A DNA stretch of 64,000 bases from Acinetobacter sp. NIPH 2100 (GCF_000369805.1 NZ_KB850224.1:2924399-2988398), one strand, 5' to 3'. Shown: positions 1 to 9,916, counted from the stretch's first letter. Notes: generated from the sequence alone by a model not told the origin. Numbers and translations: made by a program.

Positions 1-1
1 G

Positions 2-400
2 GGACAACTCACCGATCAAGTCAATGTTTCTCTCGGCTATACCCAATTTAGCCTGCAAGATCTGAAAAATGGCGGCGCAGCAAGAACCTACAACCCAACG
101 CAAAGTTTTAATCTATTAACCACCTATTCCCCAGCTCAATTGCCAAAACTGAAAGTTGGTGCTGGGGTGAAATGGCAAAGTAAAATCACCCGTTTTGACC
201 CAAGCTTTAGCACCTACCTCAAACAAAGTGATTATGCATTGTTGAACTTGATGGCAAGCTATGACATTAGTCCAAATCTTTCTATTCAAGCCAATGCCAA
301 TAACGTGACTGATAAAAAGTATTTAAACAGCTTTACCGATGGGCAGGCATTCTACGGAGCACCTGCAAATTACACCGTTGCATTCCGCTTCAAGTACTAA
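2..400 (+). CDS. TonB-dependent siderophore receptor, C-terminal part (5' end outside window)
   Basis: The reading frame is open from base 2, so only the last 132 residues are present and the start lies before the window. The visible part is alternating beta-strand sequence typical of the receptor barrel end. It includes the NNVTDKKY segment (a common penultimate-strand signature, N-x-D-K-x-Y) and ends in FRFKY, an aromatic C-terminus as BAM-dependent outer-membrane barrels require. The family imports ferric siderophores across the outer membrane using TonB energy. The substrate cannot be told from this fragment. It is followed at once by a strong terminator shared with the convergent glpD gene. 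Confidence 0.85.
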   Translation, partial: GQLTDQVNVSLGYTQFSLQDLKNGGAARTYNPTQSFNLLTTYSPAQLPKLKVGAGVKWQSKITRFDPSFSTYLKQSDYALLNLMASYDISPNLSIQANANNVTDKKYLNSFTDGQAFYGAPANYTVAFRFKY

Positions 401-411
401 TCAATACCCAT

Positions 412-444
412 AAAAAAAGCCCCTTATTCGAAGGGGCTTTTTTT
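412..444. terminator. Bidirectional intrinsic terminator between receptor and glpD
   Basis: The GCCCCTT and AAGGGGC arms with a 5-nt ATTCG loop are flanked by seven A on the left and seven T on the right. It can therefore end transcription from the receptor on the plus strand and from glpD on the minus strand. Confidence 0.9.
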
Positions 445-455
445 ATTGCAAACGA

Positions 456-1976
456 TTAAGCCGCAACGGTTGTATGCGGTTTATTGGCTAAATAAGCATC
501 TAAACTTTCAATTTCACTCGTTGCAAAGTTTAGACCCAATTTAGACCGCCTCCACAAAATATCTTGACTGTTGCTTACCCATTCAACGCGGCACAAATAG
601 TCCACTTCTTTTGCATACAGACTTTGACCAAAATGCTGTCCAAGCTGTTCAACTGATGTTGCTTCGCCCAAGATATTCCACACACGTGAACCATAAGCAG
701 ATGCCCAACGTTTTGTTAAGAACTCAGGCGCATCTGTGATTTGTGCATGAATTTCTCGCATCAACTGCTCAACAGACTCCATATTCTCACCACCCGGCAG
801 AGCTTCTGTTGCGGTCCAACTGTCTTTCATTTCAGGGAAGAATGCTTTCAGCTGCTGCATTGCAGACTCAGCCAACTTACGATAAGTCGTCAATTTACCC
901 CCAAACACTGAAAGCAATGGCGCTTGATCAGCAGACTCTTGAGATAAAGCCAAGGTGTAATCACGGGTGATGGCCGATGGATTATCTGATTCATCATCAC
1001 ATAATGGACGTACGCCCGCAAAAGTCGAAATAATATCGGCTTGCGTTAATTGATTTTTAAAGTGTGCATTGCTCACTTCAATTAAATAATCGATCTCTTC
1101 TTGAGTAATTTTAACTTGTGCAGGATCACCTTGATATTCGCGATCCGTGGTTCCAATCATTGTATATTGATCCAAGTACGGAATGGCGAACACAATACGA
1201 CGGTCATCATTCTGCATGATAAACGCTTTATCACCTTCATACAGCTTCGGCACAATGATATGGCTACCCTGAATCAAACGGATGCCATAGGGTGATTTAA
1301 GCTGTAAATCCTGCTTGATGAATTGCGCAACCCAAGGGCCCGCAGCATTCACTAAAGCCTTGGCTTTAATCTGGAATTGACCCTGTGCATTTTCCAGATC
1401 AACGACCCAGTATTGACCTTCACGTTGCGCTGATAAACAGCGAGTACGCGTTACAATATCAGCACCCTTTTCACGGGCATGCATTGCATTTAAGACAACC
1501 AGACGTGAATCATCTACCGCACAATCTGAATATTCAAAACCGCGAGTAATTGCAGTATTTAATGGACTGTCTTCTTTAAAATAAACGTTATTCGAACCCA
1601 ATAACTTTTCACGTTTACCCAAGTGATCGTAAAAGAACAAACCTGTACGAATCAACCATGCTGGGCGCAAATGTGGACGATGCGGCATGATAAAACGCAT
1701 TGGACGGATAATGTGGGGTGCTTTTGCCAACAATACTTCGCGTTCAGCCAAGGCTTCACGTACCAAGCGAAACTCTTTATGTTCAAGGTAGCGTAAACCA
1801 CCATGAATCAATTTACTGCTTGCAGAAGATGTATGGCTGGCCAAGTCATCTTTTTCACACAGGAATACCGATAAGCCACGACCCGAAGCATCTGCTGCGA
1901 TACCAACACCATTGATACCACCACCGATCACAGCAAGGTCATATATTTTGTCATTTGACTGAGGAGAAGTTTGCAT
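456..1976 (-). CDS. glpD: Aerobic glycerol-3-phosphate dehydrogenase
   Basis: This FAD flavoprotein oxidises sn-glycerol-3-phosphate to dihydroxyacetone phosphate at the inner membrane and passes electrons to quinone. The 506-residue product is close to E. coli GlpD (about 501). The N-terminal dinucleotide-binding motif GGGINGVG lies at residues 18-25, and the family segment SSKLIHGGLRYLEH follows near residue 55. The frame can be extended upstream to 2057, but that would run through the GlpR-type operator at 1998-2018, so I chose the ATG at 1976. The gene follows glpK and glpR on the same strand, with its own operator in the 261-bp gap. Induction by glycerol-3-phosphate through GlpR is inferred from that site. 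Confidence 0.96.
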   Translation of the reverse strand: MQTSPQSNDKIYDLAVIGGGINGVGIAADASGRGLSVFLCEKDDLASHTSSASSKLIHGGLRYLEHKEFRLVREALAEREVLLAKAPHIIRPMRFIMPHRPHLRPAWLIRTGLFFYDHLGKREKLLGSNNVYFKEDSPLNTAITRGFEYSDCAVDDSRLVVLNAMHAREKGADIVTRTRCLSAQREGQYWVVDLENAQGQFQIKAKALVNAAGPWVAQFIKQDLQLKSPYGIRLIQGSHIIVPKLYEGDKAFIMQNDDRRIVFAIPYLDQYTMIGTTDREYQGDPAQVKITQEEIDYLIEVSNAHFKNQLTQADIISTFAGVRPLCDDESDNPSAITRDYTLALSQESADQAPLLSVFGGKLTTYRKLAESAMQQLKAFFPEMKDSWTATEALPGGENMESVEQLMREIHAQITDAPEFLTKRWASAYGSRVWNILGEATSVEQLGQHFGQSLYAKEVDYLCRVEWVSNSQDILWRRSKLGLNFATSEIESLDAYLANKPHTTVAA

Positions 1977-1997
1977 AAGGCACCGCAAATTTTCATT

Positions 1998-2018
1998 ATT
2001 GTTCAATAACGAACATTT
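1998..2018 (-). promoter_or_regulatory. GlpR-type operator upstream of glpD
   Basis: The site is TGTTC-N6-GAACA at 2000-2015, a perfect 5-bp inverted repeat whose spacer AATAAC differs by one base from the GATAAC of E. coli GlpR operators as I recall them. It sits 22 bp upstream of the chosen glpD start, and glpR is the next gene. Binding is inferred. Confidence 0.75.
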
Positions 2019-2180
2019 GAACATATAAAATGAAAATAAACAATAAAAAGCTGTCAAAAAAATGCCAATTTATAGACGTTTTTAGATAAATGGTCAAAAT
2101 TAAAAATAAAGGGATTAAAAAGATGATCGTCTAGCAACACAAAGGCTGCTCAAGCTTATAGCATTATTTTTATTTAATGA

Positions 2181-2210
2181 TTCTTGAGCTAAAAGTACCT
2201 AGCTCAAGAA
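2181..2210 (-). terminator. Inverted repeat after glpR, possible terminator
   Basis: This is a perfect 10-bp inverted repeat (TTCTTGAGCT and AGCTCAAGAA) with a 10-nt loop, located 28 bp after the glpR stop. On the minus strand it is followed only by an AT-rich stretch, not a clean U-run. Termination may be partial, leaving some read-through into glpD. Confidence 0.5.
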
Positions 2211-2237
2211 AAGTAACAATTTTTCGAAAATGAAGAT

Positions 2238-3002
2238 TTATGTCGCAACAATCAGCCCAACATCCAAATCTCGGATGGTTTTTATAAATTCATCGCTGGG
2301 CTGTTGATCGGTAAAAATACAGTCAACTTGCTTAAGTGAACCTAAACGAATCATGGCATTACGACCAAATTTACTACTATCCGCAGCCAAAAATACCTGA
2401 CGTGCACTGGATACAATCTCTTGAGATACGCACACTTCTTGGAAATCAAAATCCAGCAAAGTGCCGTCTTCTTCAATCCCACTAATCCCGACCAAAGCAT
2501 AATCTGCTTTAAACTGCTTAAAGAAGTCCGCTGTAGCCTGACCAATCACACCACCATCTGGACGAACGCGCCCACTGGCAATCAATACTTCAAAGTCTTC
2601 TTTGGTACTGAGGATTTTGGCGACATTAAGATTATTGGTGATGATTCTTAAACCAGTATGGTTCAACAATGCATGTGCAATTGCTTCGGTTGTGGTCCCG
2701 ATATTGATAAATAAAGAGGCATGATCTGGAACGGCTGCTGCAACAGCGGCAGCAATTCGTCTCTTTTCTTCTAACATATGCCCCACACGCATCGTATATT
2801 CAGTGTTTTCTACACTTGAATCATGCGCGGCACCACCATGGTAACGTCGTAACAACCCCTCATCCGCCAATTGATTAATATCACGACGGATGGTTTGAGG
2901 CGTCACATCAAAATGTTGAGCAAGTTCTTCAATACTAATATAGCCACGCTCTCGCACTAATTCGAGGGTTTTTTGTTGGCGTAGTATCAAGCTCATGCTC
3001 AT
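2238..3002 (-). CDS. glpR: DeoR-family glycerol-3-phosphate regulon repressor
   Basis: The product has 254 residues, matching GlpR (about 252 in E. coli). An N-terminal DeoR-type helix-turn-helix includes [12 protein letters not shown] at residues 30-41. The C-terminal sugar-phosphate-sensing domain carries the family segments [17 protein letters not shown] and [15 protein letters not shown]. Such repressors release DNA when glycerol-3-phosphate binds. The gene lies between glpK and glpD, with 44 bp to glpK, so it is probably cotranscribed with glpK. Operators near 2000 and 4720 match the known GlpR pattern. An internal ATG two codons in (2996) is an alternative start. Confidence 0.93.
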   Translation of the reverse strand: MSMSLILRQQKTLELVRERGYISIEELAQHFDVTPQTIRRDINQLADEGLLRRYHGGAAHDSSVENTEYTMRVGHMLEEKRRIAAAVAAAVPDHASLFINIGTTTEAIAHALLNHTGLRIITNNLNVAKILSTKEDFEVLIASGRVRPDGGVIGQATADFFKQFKADYALVGISGIEEDGTLLDFDFQEVCVSQEIVSSARQVFLAADSSKFGRNAMIRLGSLKQVDCIFTDQQPSDEFIKTIRDLDVGLIVAT

Positions 3003-3046
3003 CCATCCTGTGTTATTTTAGATCATGCAATAAAGGGTATTTTAGC

Positions 3047-4582
<1,536 letters not shown>

Positions 4583-4706
4583 TTAATTAAGGGTCTAAGG
4601 ACACTCCAATAAACCCTGTGCTGCAATAAATTAAATGCCCGTTAAAAAACGGGCTCAAATACTGCAAAAAAGCAATGACTTCTGTATTAAATAAAAAACT
4701 TGGCAG

Positions 4707-4738
4707 ATTATATGCAAAATTGTTCGAAAACGAAAATT
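4707..4738 (-). promoter_or_regulatory. glpK promoter with overlapping GlpR-type operator
   Basis: On the minus strand a perfect TATAAT -10 box (plus coordinates 4707-4712) follows a GlpR-like operator. The operator half-sites TGTTC and GAAAA, with spacer GAAAAC, are at 4721-4736, so it fills the -10/-35 spacer where a repressor would block polymerase. The -35 is weak. The 290-bp gap 4562-4851 otherwise holds only the leader hairpin at 4637-4654. Confidence 0.65.
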
Positions 4739-4851
4739 CTTTCTTTAAAATTGAAGCTAAAAATCGATGAATAGCCTGTGTTTTAAAGATTCCTCACAAT
4801 AAAAAACTTATTTTATGCGATACTGAAACCAGAAATAACAGGACCATTGAT

Positions 4852-5274
4852 ATGAAAAAAACCAATTTATTGTTAATTATGAGCGGTACACTTCTTATTG
4901 CAGCATGTCAAAGCAGTCCACATCAGTACAATGGCGTGACTGGTTATCAAATCGAAAATAAAACAGCCTCTTCAGCAACCGTCGCTTATACTCTCGCCGC
5001 ACGCAGTAATAGCGATTTGGATGAGAAAAAATTACAACATGCATGTAAGCAAATTTTAGGTGCAGAAAAAACATATAAACTTGCTGTGCTCAGTGTCAAT
5101 GAAATTATGAATCCAGCCCAACAAGAACAATACGGCGTCAAATTGGGTAATAGTCGTGCCACTTTCGGTCTGTCCAACTCACCTGACTTAAACAACAGTG
5201 AAGGCTATGCGACACGTCAAGCACTTGAAACTCGCCCAACCACACTGAAAGTGGTTCGTTACACCTGCTCTTAA
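4852..5274 (+). CDS. Small hypothetical lipoprotein
   Basis: The 140-residue product has a lysine start, a hydrophobic stretch and the lipobox LIAAC (cysteine at residue 19), so it is probably a lipid-anchored envelope protein. An AGGA ribosome site precedes the ATG by about 9 nt. The mature part is polar, with three further cysteines (the last two residues are CS), and contains no domain I recognise. It stands alone, divergent from glpK and convergent with the GNAT gene, with a shared terminator after it. Function is unknown. Confidence 0.75.
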   Translation: MKKTNLLLIMSGTLLIAACQSSPHQYNGVTGYQIENKTASSATVAYTLAARSNSDLDEKKLQHACKQILGAEKTYKLAVLSVNEIMNPAQQEQYGVKLGNSRATFGLSNSPDLNNSEGYATRQALETRPTTLKVVRYTCS

Positions 5275-5297
5275 TCGAATAGATTGACGACTAAAAA

Positions 5298-5328
5298 TGG
5301 ATGTATCCCATCATCAGGAATACATCCA
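5298..5328. terminator. Hairpin between lipoprotein and GNAT genes
   Basis: The TGGATGTAT and ATACATCCA arms surround a short loop between two convergent genes, followed by a T-rich stretch on the plus strand and A-rich sequence upstream. It is a likely shared terminator. Confidence 0.65.
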
Positions 5329-5335
5329 CTTTATT

Positions 5336-5620
5336 TTATCCCTTTAAAACATCGTGAATAGATAAATCTTTATCAAACACGGATTTTGCAAACGGACACA
5401 AAGGAATCACTTTGACGTTACGTTCGCGTACAAACGTAATCAGCTCATTCAATAATTTACGCCCCACGCCTTGCCCGCGAAATTGATCATTTACATCAGT
5501 ATGATCAATAATGAGCATACTATCTCCTGCCCAGGTGTACGCCATTTCACCTGCGAGTACATCACCCTCTAAAAGCTGAAATGCGCCATGTTTGCCATCA
5601 TCAACCTGCTGAATACCCAT
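5336..5620 (-). CDS. Small GNAT-fold N-acetyltransferase (YjdJ-type)
   Basis: This 94-residue protein has the compact single-domain form of the Gcn5-related acetyltransferases of the YjdJ type. The acetyl-CoA pyrophosphate loop RGQGVG is at about residues 48-53, followed by a helix (LLNELITFVRERN) and the family ending VIPLCPFAKSVFD. It should transfer acetyl from acetyl-CoA to an amine, but the substrate is unknown. It is transcribed alone. Confidence 0.8.
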   Translation of the reverse strand: MGIQQVDDGKHGAFQLLEGDVLAGEMAYTWAGDSMLIIDHTDVNDQFRGQGVGRKLLNELITFVRERNVKVIPLCPFAKSVFDKDLSIHDVLKG

Positions 5621-5718
5621 ACACGTTCCCTTTTTCCATCAAAACAATATCTTTAAGAATAGCCACCAAAGACCATCTATTTAGTTCATTTGAATGTTTT
5701 AGCATGTGCAATGAGGAG

Positions 5719-5750
5719 ATTGTGTTGAGATTTGCTAACCTCAACACAAT
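5719..5750. terminator. Perfect inverted repeat, probable terminator
   Basis: ATTGTGTTGAG and CTCAACACAAT form an 11-bp stem with a 10-nt loop just downstream of the methyltransferase gene on the minus strand. A run of Ts follows only on the plus strand, so orientation is uncertain. Confidence 0.5.
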
Positions 5751-5775
5751 GTATTTTTAATAGAAATTGTTTATT

Positions 5776-6444
5776 TTATTTGGTGCGATAAAAACTGACG
5801 TTTCTAAACTCTTTGGCTTCATCTAAGTCTGGCCAAGTCGTTGCGCTGCGCTCATCAATTTTCAGATATCGAGGATGGCTGAAATTTTTGACTCGACTGT
5901 CCGCAACCCACACTTCAGACGCAAACTTTAAGAATTCATCCAAGAAGAAACGATTGGATTGGTCATACAATACATCGGCTGCCAGTAACACATCGACTTG
6001 CTCGGACTGATACAAATCGTCCAGATACTCCAGCTCAACATCATTCAATAAAGCATTTTCACGACATGATGCAAGACTAATTGGATCAATATCACAACAA
6101 ATCACCCGCTTTGCGCCTGCCATTTTTGCCGCAATCGCGACCACGCCTGAACCCGCACCAAAGTCTAAGACCACTTTATCTTTAACATGATGAGGCTCGG
6201 CCAATAGCCATTGTGCCATCGCCAAACCAGAAGCCCAGCAAAAAATCCAATACGGCGTTTCATTCCAAATCCGTCGAATCACTTCATCGTCTAACCGATC
6301 TGTGGGGAACACAGGTGGAATCAACCAAAGGGAAATTGGTGTTTCGGGTAACTGTTGTGCCAACAAATCCGTGTTTGGAATCACCTCATGCAAGGCTTTA
6401 AGCAATTGCTCGGGTGCTTTGGCAAATTGAAAAGTGCAGCTCAT
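5776..6444 (-). CDS. Class I SAM-dependent methyltransferase (METTL20/ETFB-lysine-methyltransferase-like)
   Basis: The 222-residue protein shows the Rossmann methyltransferase motif I VLDFGAGSGVVAIAA near residue 87 and the acidic motif II CCDID near residue 110. The segment AADVLYD near residue 153 carries the D-x-x-Y element of family-16 protein lysine methyltransferases. That group includes ETFB methyltransferase METTL20 and bacterial homologues. A protein substrate is therefore inferred, not shown. It lies downstream of folD on the same strand but is separated from it by a strong terminator, so it probably has its own promoter. Confidence 0.8.
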   Translation of the reverse strand: MSCTFQFAKAPEQLLKALHEVIPNTDLLAQQLPETPISLWLIPPVFPTDRLDDEVIRRIWNETPYWIFCWASGLAMAQWLLAEPHHVKDKVVLDFGAGSGVVAIAAKMAGAKRVICCDIDPISLASCRENALLNDVELEYLDDLYQSEQVDVLLAADVLYDQSNRFFLDEFLKFASEVWVADSRVKNFSHPRYLKIDERSATTWPDLDEAKEFRNVSFYRTK

Positions 6445-6458
6445 ATGTGTTTAGTTCT

Positions 6459-6484
6459 AAAAAACCCCTCTTCGCGAGGGGTTA
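6459..6484 (-). terminator. Intrinsic terminator of folD
   Basis: On the minus strand the stem ACCCCTC/GAGGGGT closes a GCGA-type tetraloop region and is followed by six U. It begins 10 bp after the folD stop. Confidence 0.88.
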
Positions 6485-6494
6485 TTAATCATCT

Positions 6495-7343
6495 TTACGC
6501 TAATGCTTTTTCAGCAGCTTCTACAGTTTGACGAATCAAGGTGGTGATCGTCATTGGGCCTACGCCACCAGGTACGGGTGTATAAGCAGAAGCGATCTCT
6601 TCGATACCGGCCAATTGGATATCACCAACACCACCACCATCACGCGGGTGGAAGCCTGCATCTACAACAACTGCACCTTGCTTGATCCAGTCTTTTTGGA
6701 TCAATTCAGCTTTACCCACTGCACCCACAATAATATCAGCTTGCTTCACCAGTTCTGGAAGATTTTGCGTACGTGAGTGGCAAATCGTCACTGTTGCATT
6801 GGCTTGTAATAGCATCATCGCCATTGGCTTACCCAAAATCGCAGAGCGACCCACGACAACTGCATGTTTACCCGCGATTTCAATCTTGTTTTCTTGCAAA
6901 ATGGTCATGATACCAGCAGGTGTTGCAGAACCATATGCCGCTTCACCCATTGCCATACGGCCAAAACCTAAGCAAGTCACGCCATCGACATCTTTTGCCA
7001 ATGAGATTGCATCAAAACATGCTCTTTCATCAATCTGTTCAGGTACTGGATGTTGTAACAAGATTCCATGTACATCTGGATTGGCATTTAATTTTTCAAT
7101 TTCAGCCAATAATTGTTCAGTTGTGGTTTCTTTTGGAAGTTCAACTTTAAGTGAATCCATGCCCACACGGCGACAAGCATTGCCTTTCATACGCACATAA
7201 GTTGCAGATGCACCATCATCACCAACCAATATCGTTGCCAAGATTGGGGTACGCCCCGATTTTGCTTTTAATGCTTCTACACGTACCAACAAATCCGTTT
7301 CAATTTGTTTTGCCAATGCACGACCGTCTAAAACCAATGCCAC
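6495..7343 (-). CDS. folD: Bifunctional methylenetetrahydrofolate dehydrogenase / methenyltetrahydrofolate cyclohydrolase
   Basis: FolD interconverts 5,10-methylene-, 5,10-methenyl- and 10-formyl-tetrahydrofolate with NADP in the cytosol. The best start is a GTG at 7343 (protein [13 protein letters not shown]), because GGAG lies 7 nt upstream and the product is then 282 residues, near E. coli FolD (288). The longer frame up to 7517 would add a hydrophobic, unrelated N-terminus. Family motifs are [13 protein letters not shown] (catalytic Y and K), [28 protein letters not shown] and the C-terminal PGGVGPMT. Confidence 0.96.
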   Translation of the reverse strand: MALVLDGRALAKQIETDLLVRVEALKAKSGRTPILATILVGDDGASATYVRMKGNACRRVGMDSLKVELPKETTTEQLLAEIEKLNANPDVHGILLQHPVPEQIDERACFDAISLAKDVDGVTCLGFGRMAMGEAAYGSATPAGIMTILQENKIEIAGKHAVVVGRSAILGKPMAMMLLQANATVTICHSRTQNLPELVKQADIIVGAVGKAELIQKDWIKQGAVVVDAGFHPRDGGGVGDIQLAGIEEIASAYTPVPGGVGPMTITTLIRQTVEAAEKALA

Positions 7344-7450
7344 AGCGCATCTCCAAAGTGGGTATGAATCAATTGCGTAAATAATACATGATAATTTGAG
7401 CAATATTCTTTTAGATGTTGTTTTTATGTGCATATTCGCTATAAACACTA

Positions 7451-7478
7451 TTGTTTTTTTTTTTAAGATTGCTAATAT
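7451..7478 (+). promoter_or_regulatory. Candidate promoter for tRNA-Cys/tRNA-Leu
   Basis: TTGTTT and TAATAT are spaced by 16 bp and end 17 bp before the tRNA-Cys gene. The -35 is only a partial match and lies in a T-rich run. Confidence 0.4.
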
Positions 7479-7495
7479 GTGCATCACCAAGAGAT

Positions 7496-7569
7496 GGCGG
7501 GGTGGCAGAGTGGTCATGCAGCGGACTGCAACTCCGTGTACGCCGGTTCGATTCCGACCTCCGCCTCCA
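7496..7569 (+). tRNA. tRNA-Cys (GCA)
   Basis: This is a 74-nt cloverleaf with an encoded CCA end. The acceptor stem GGCGGGG pairs with CTCCGCC with one G-U. The anticodon loop is CTGCAAC with anticodon GCA, and the T-loop reads GTTCGATTC. It is 8 nt upstream of tRNA-Leu, so the two are likely cotranscribed. Confidence 0.96.
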
Positions 7570-7577
7570 TTGGTAAA

Positions 7578-7663
7578 GCCCGAGTGGTGAAATCGGTAGA
7601 CACAGGGGATTTAAAATCCCCCGCCCACAAAGCGTGCCAGTTCGAGTCTGGCCTCGGGCACCA
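7578..7663 (+). tRNA. tRNA-Leu (TAA), copy 1
   Basis: This 86-nt class II tRNA has a long variable arm and an encoded CCA. The acceptor is GCCCGAG/CTCGGGC and the anticodon stem GGGGA/TCCCC holds loop TTTAAAA, giving anticodon TAA. The copy at 9775 is identical base for base. Confidence 0.97.
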
Positions 7664-7698
7664 TTTTTCAGCAAATGAAATATGGTGCAAATAAAAAT

Positions 7699-7719
7699 CC
7701 AGCGCAAGCTGGTTTTTTT
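7699..7719 (+). terminator. Terminator of the tRNA-Cys/Leu unit
   Basis: CCAGC-GCAA-GCTGG is followed by seven T, 35 nt after the tRNA. Confidence 0.88.
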
Positions 7720-7742
7720 ATGTCTAGAATTTGGATCACAAT

Positions 7743-7772
7743 AAAAAAGCCAAGTTCATTGACTTGGCTTCC
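7743..7772 (-). terminator. Terminator of the PhoD-like gene
   Basis: On the minus strand AAGCCAAGTC and its complement GACTTGGCTT close a short loop, followed by a run of U. It lies 15 bp after the stop codon. Confidence 0.85.
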
Positions 7773-7786
7773 TACCACTTTTGAAC

Positions 7787-9562
7787 TTAAGCCACTTGCT
7801 GTCCTGTTTTCACTGGTAATAGATTTTTATCCAAACTCAATTGATAGCCACGTGTTTTATCAAGTGTATATTCAGGCTTTTTGACTGAATCCAGATAAAT
7901 CCATTGTGATTGCACTTGAGCTTCATCAAACTGCACCACCAAATAACCTCTTTGATTCAAATTGCAGTAATTCAACTCATCAATCAATGTGGTGAATGCA
8001 AACTCAAACTGTTGCAACAGTGCCAGCGGAATATCTAAATATTTTTCTAAGCCTGGTGAAGATACTGAACTGGTTGCCAGCTCAACCCCAACAAATGCAC
8101 CATCTTTGTTATATAGATTAGAAGACCATGCATTATGAGTATCCCCTGCCAACACCACCACTTTTTTCTTTAATTGTGCCAAAGCGCCATACACAATCTC
8201 ACGCTCAACAGGATAACCATCCCATGCGTCCAAGTTATAGGGTGCAACGGTTAGAACACGTGCTTTTTCTTGTGCGGTTAAACGAGGGTCGCCTTGTAAT
8301 AAACGAATCTTGAGAGCCACCAATTCAGTGATTTGAGCATTCATTTTTTCTAAAGTTTCATCACTCGGATTCCCCGAAGTAATTTCTGCCAAAGCAAGTA
8401 GCAGCTCAGCAGGAACCAACATTTTGATCATCAGAATCTGTTGTCCCAGAACATCCCAAGTTGCGGTTGAACTTTGTAAGACACCTACTATATTTTTTTC
8501 TTTATTCCCCAATAACCAATCACGTTGGGTATCTCCCATTAAGGTCCGTACTGGATCAGTGAGATCTGCTTGGAATTTTGCAATATCCAAACCATTCGCT
8601 GTCATATACTTGGCATAATCCAATTGCTCATCACGCGCAATAATTCGGGTATCTAACATCATTAAATTGACTAGCCCTCCAAAATCAAACTGACGATAAA
8701 TCTTGGTGTGCTGATCATCGACAGGACGAATTGGCATCCATTCAAAATAAGCTTGTAGGGCCGCCAATTTACGATCCAGGAAAGACCCTTCATTTGACTG
8801 ATGATTTTCAGCCCCTTCTCGCCATGCGTCATTAGCTAACTCATGGTCATCCCAAATCACGATAAATGGATGACGATGATGCAAAGCTTGCAAATCTTTG
8901 TCTTTACGATAGAGCGCATAACGTTTGCGATAATCATTTAATTTGATAATTTCTGTATTGTTGTCTGCCTCAAGCTTACGAACAGCTTCATCTTTTGCAT
9001 AACCATCTTCACCATATTCATAAATATAGTCCCCGAGATGAATTACCACATCGACATTTTGCTTGGCCATTTCACGATACACATGGAAATAGCCCACTGG
9101 ATAATAAGAACATGAACATACGGCAAAACTGACTTGCGTGGCGCTGTTTGGCAATGTCTTGGTTTGCCCGACAGGTGAAACCTTATCACCAAAGATAAAG
9201 CGATAGAAATAAGACTGATTCGGTTTTAAACCTGTGGCATCGACTTTTACAGTAAAATCTTGTGCAGCCGCAGTGGTGACTTTATCGGTTTTAATGATTT
9301 GTTTGAATTGCTGATCTAACGCGATTTCCCAAGTCACTTGCAAACGTGCACTACTATCGTTGGGTGTCAAACGCGTCCATAAGATCACCCGATCTTGCAA
9401 TGGATCGCCACTGGCCACCCCATGTTCAAAGTTCACCTGTAATGTTGCTGTCTCTTGATCTGAACTGTCATTACAGCCTGTAAATCCCGCAGATAAAGAC
9501 AACGCCCCGAAACCGAATAGACTTTTTTGAATGAGTTCCCGTCGTGAAATTTTTGCTGTCAT
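7787..9562 (-). CDS. PhoD-like alkaline phosphatase/phosphodiesterase, exported
   Basis: The 591-residue product starts with a twin-arginine signal (SRREL at residues 6-10). The hydrophobic core ends in FTGC at residue 30, a plausible lipobox, so export by Tat and lipid anchoring are likely. An N-terminal PhoD domain precedes the metallophosphatase domain with VIHLGDYIYEYG, VIWDDHELANDAW and VVLAGDTHNAWSS, which are the metal-ligand motifs of PhoD enzymes. These release phosphate from phosphomonoesters or diesters in the periplasm using Ca/Fe-type centres. A three-repeat Pho box lies 80 bp upstream, so PhoB control is inferred. The gene is bracketed by duplicated tRNA-Leu units. Confidence 0.93.
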   Translation of the reverse strand: MTAKISRRELIQKSLFGFGALSLSAGFTGCNDSSDQETATLQVNFEHGVASGDPLQDRVILWTRLTPNDSSARLQVTWEIALDQQFKQIIKTDKVTTAAAQDFTVKVDATGLKPNQSYFYRFIFGDKVSPVGQTKTLPNSATQVSFAVCSCSYYPVGYFHVYREMAKQNVDVVIHLGDYIYEYGEDGYAKDEAVRKLEADNNTEIIKLNDYRKRYALYRKDKDLQALHHRHPFIVIWDDHELANDAWREGAENHQSNEGSFLDRKLAALQAYFEWMPIRPVDDQHTKIYRQFDFGGLVNLMMLDTRIIARDEQLDYAKYMTANGLDIAKFQADLTDPVRTLMGDTQRDWLLGNKEKNIVGVLQSSTATWDVLGQQILMIKMLVPAELLLALAEITSGNPSDETLEKMNAQITELVALKIRLLQGDPRLTAQEKARVLTVAPYNLDAWDGYPVEREIVYGALAQLKKKVVVLAGDTHNAWSSNLYNKDGAFVGVELATSSVSSPGLEKYLDIPLALLQQFEFAFTTLIDELNYCNLNQRGYLVVQFDEAQVQSQWIYLDSVKKPEYTLDKTRGYQLSLDKNLLPVKTGQQVA

Positions 9563-9642
9563 TTGGATAGCTACCTTAATTTTATCACTATATGTAAATG
9601 ATTGAAATTAATGGGCTTAGATGAAGCTTTGATCTCAATTTG

Positions 9643-9671
9643 ATGAAAGAATCATGAAAATATGATGACAA
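9643..9671 (-). promoter_or_regulatory. Pho box upstream of PhoD-like gene
   Basis: On the minus strand three 7-bp direct repeats recur at an exact 11-bp period: TTGTCAT, TTTTCAT and CTTTCAT. They resemble the PhoB half-site CTGTCAT with 4-bp spacers. A weaker fourth unit (TTGAGAT) follows in phase. Confidence 0.75.
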
Positions 9672-9736
9672 TGCTTAATTTTCATCAGATAAGCACATGA
9701 ATTGATTGAAAAGAAAGCAAATAGCAAGTTTTACTC

Positions 9737-9765
9737 TTGCCAAGTTTTAAAGTGTCCTCTATTAT
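9737..9765 (+). promoter_or_regulatory. Promoter of second tRNA-Leu
   Basis: TTGCCA and TATTAT are spaced by exactly 17 bp, with a GC-rich discriminator (GCGC) typical of stable-RNA promoters. The -10 ends 9 bp before the tRNA. Confidence 0.7.
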
Positions 9766-9774
9766 TGCGCACAT

Positions 9775-9860
9775 GCCCGAGTGGTGAAATCGGTAGACAC
9801 AGGGGATTTAAAATCCCCCGCCCACAAAGCGTGCCAGTTCGAGTCTGGCCTCGGGCACCA
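9775..9860 (+). tRNA. tRNA-Leu (TAA), copy 2
   Basis: It is identical over all 86 nt to the tRNA at 7578, with anticodon TAA and an encoded CCA. Unlike copy 1 it stands alone behind its own promoter. Confidence 0.97.
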
Positions 9861-9895
9861 TGTTTCAACAAATGAAATATGGTGCAAATAAAAAT

Positions 9896-9916
9896 CCAGC
9901 GTCAGCTGGTTTTTTT
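9896..9916 (+). terminator. Terminator of tRNA-Leu copy 2
   Basis: CCAGC-GTCA-GCTGG is followed by seven T. Only the loop differs from the copy at 7699. Confidence 0.88.

Larger units (their letters stand above)
7578..7732 (+). repeat. Direct repeat copy 1: tRNA-Leu plus trailer and terminator
   Basis: These 155 bp recur at 9775-9929 in the same orientation. The tRNA part is identical, and the trailer and terminator part differ at about six positions. The two copies flank the PhoD-like gene. Confidence 0.93.

Noticed and set aside
2213..2236. A third GlpR-like site (TTTTC-GAAAAT-GAAGA) after glpR
   Set aside because: Both half-sites are poor and the site is just inside the 3' end region of glpR, not at a promoter.
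7396..7707. Open frames on both strands over the tRNA-Cys/tRNA-Leu genes
   Set aside because: They are translations of tRNA sequence, a well-known annotation artefact.
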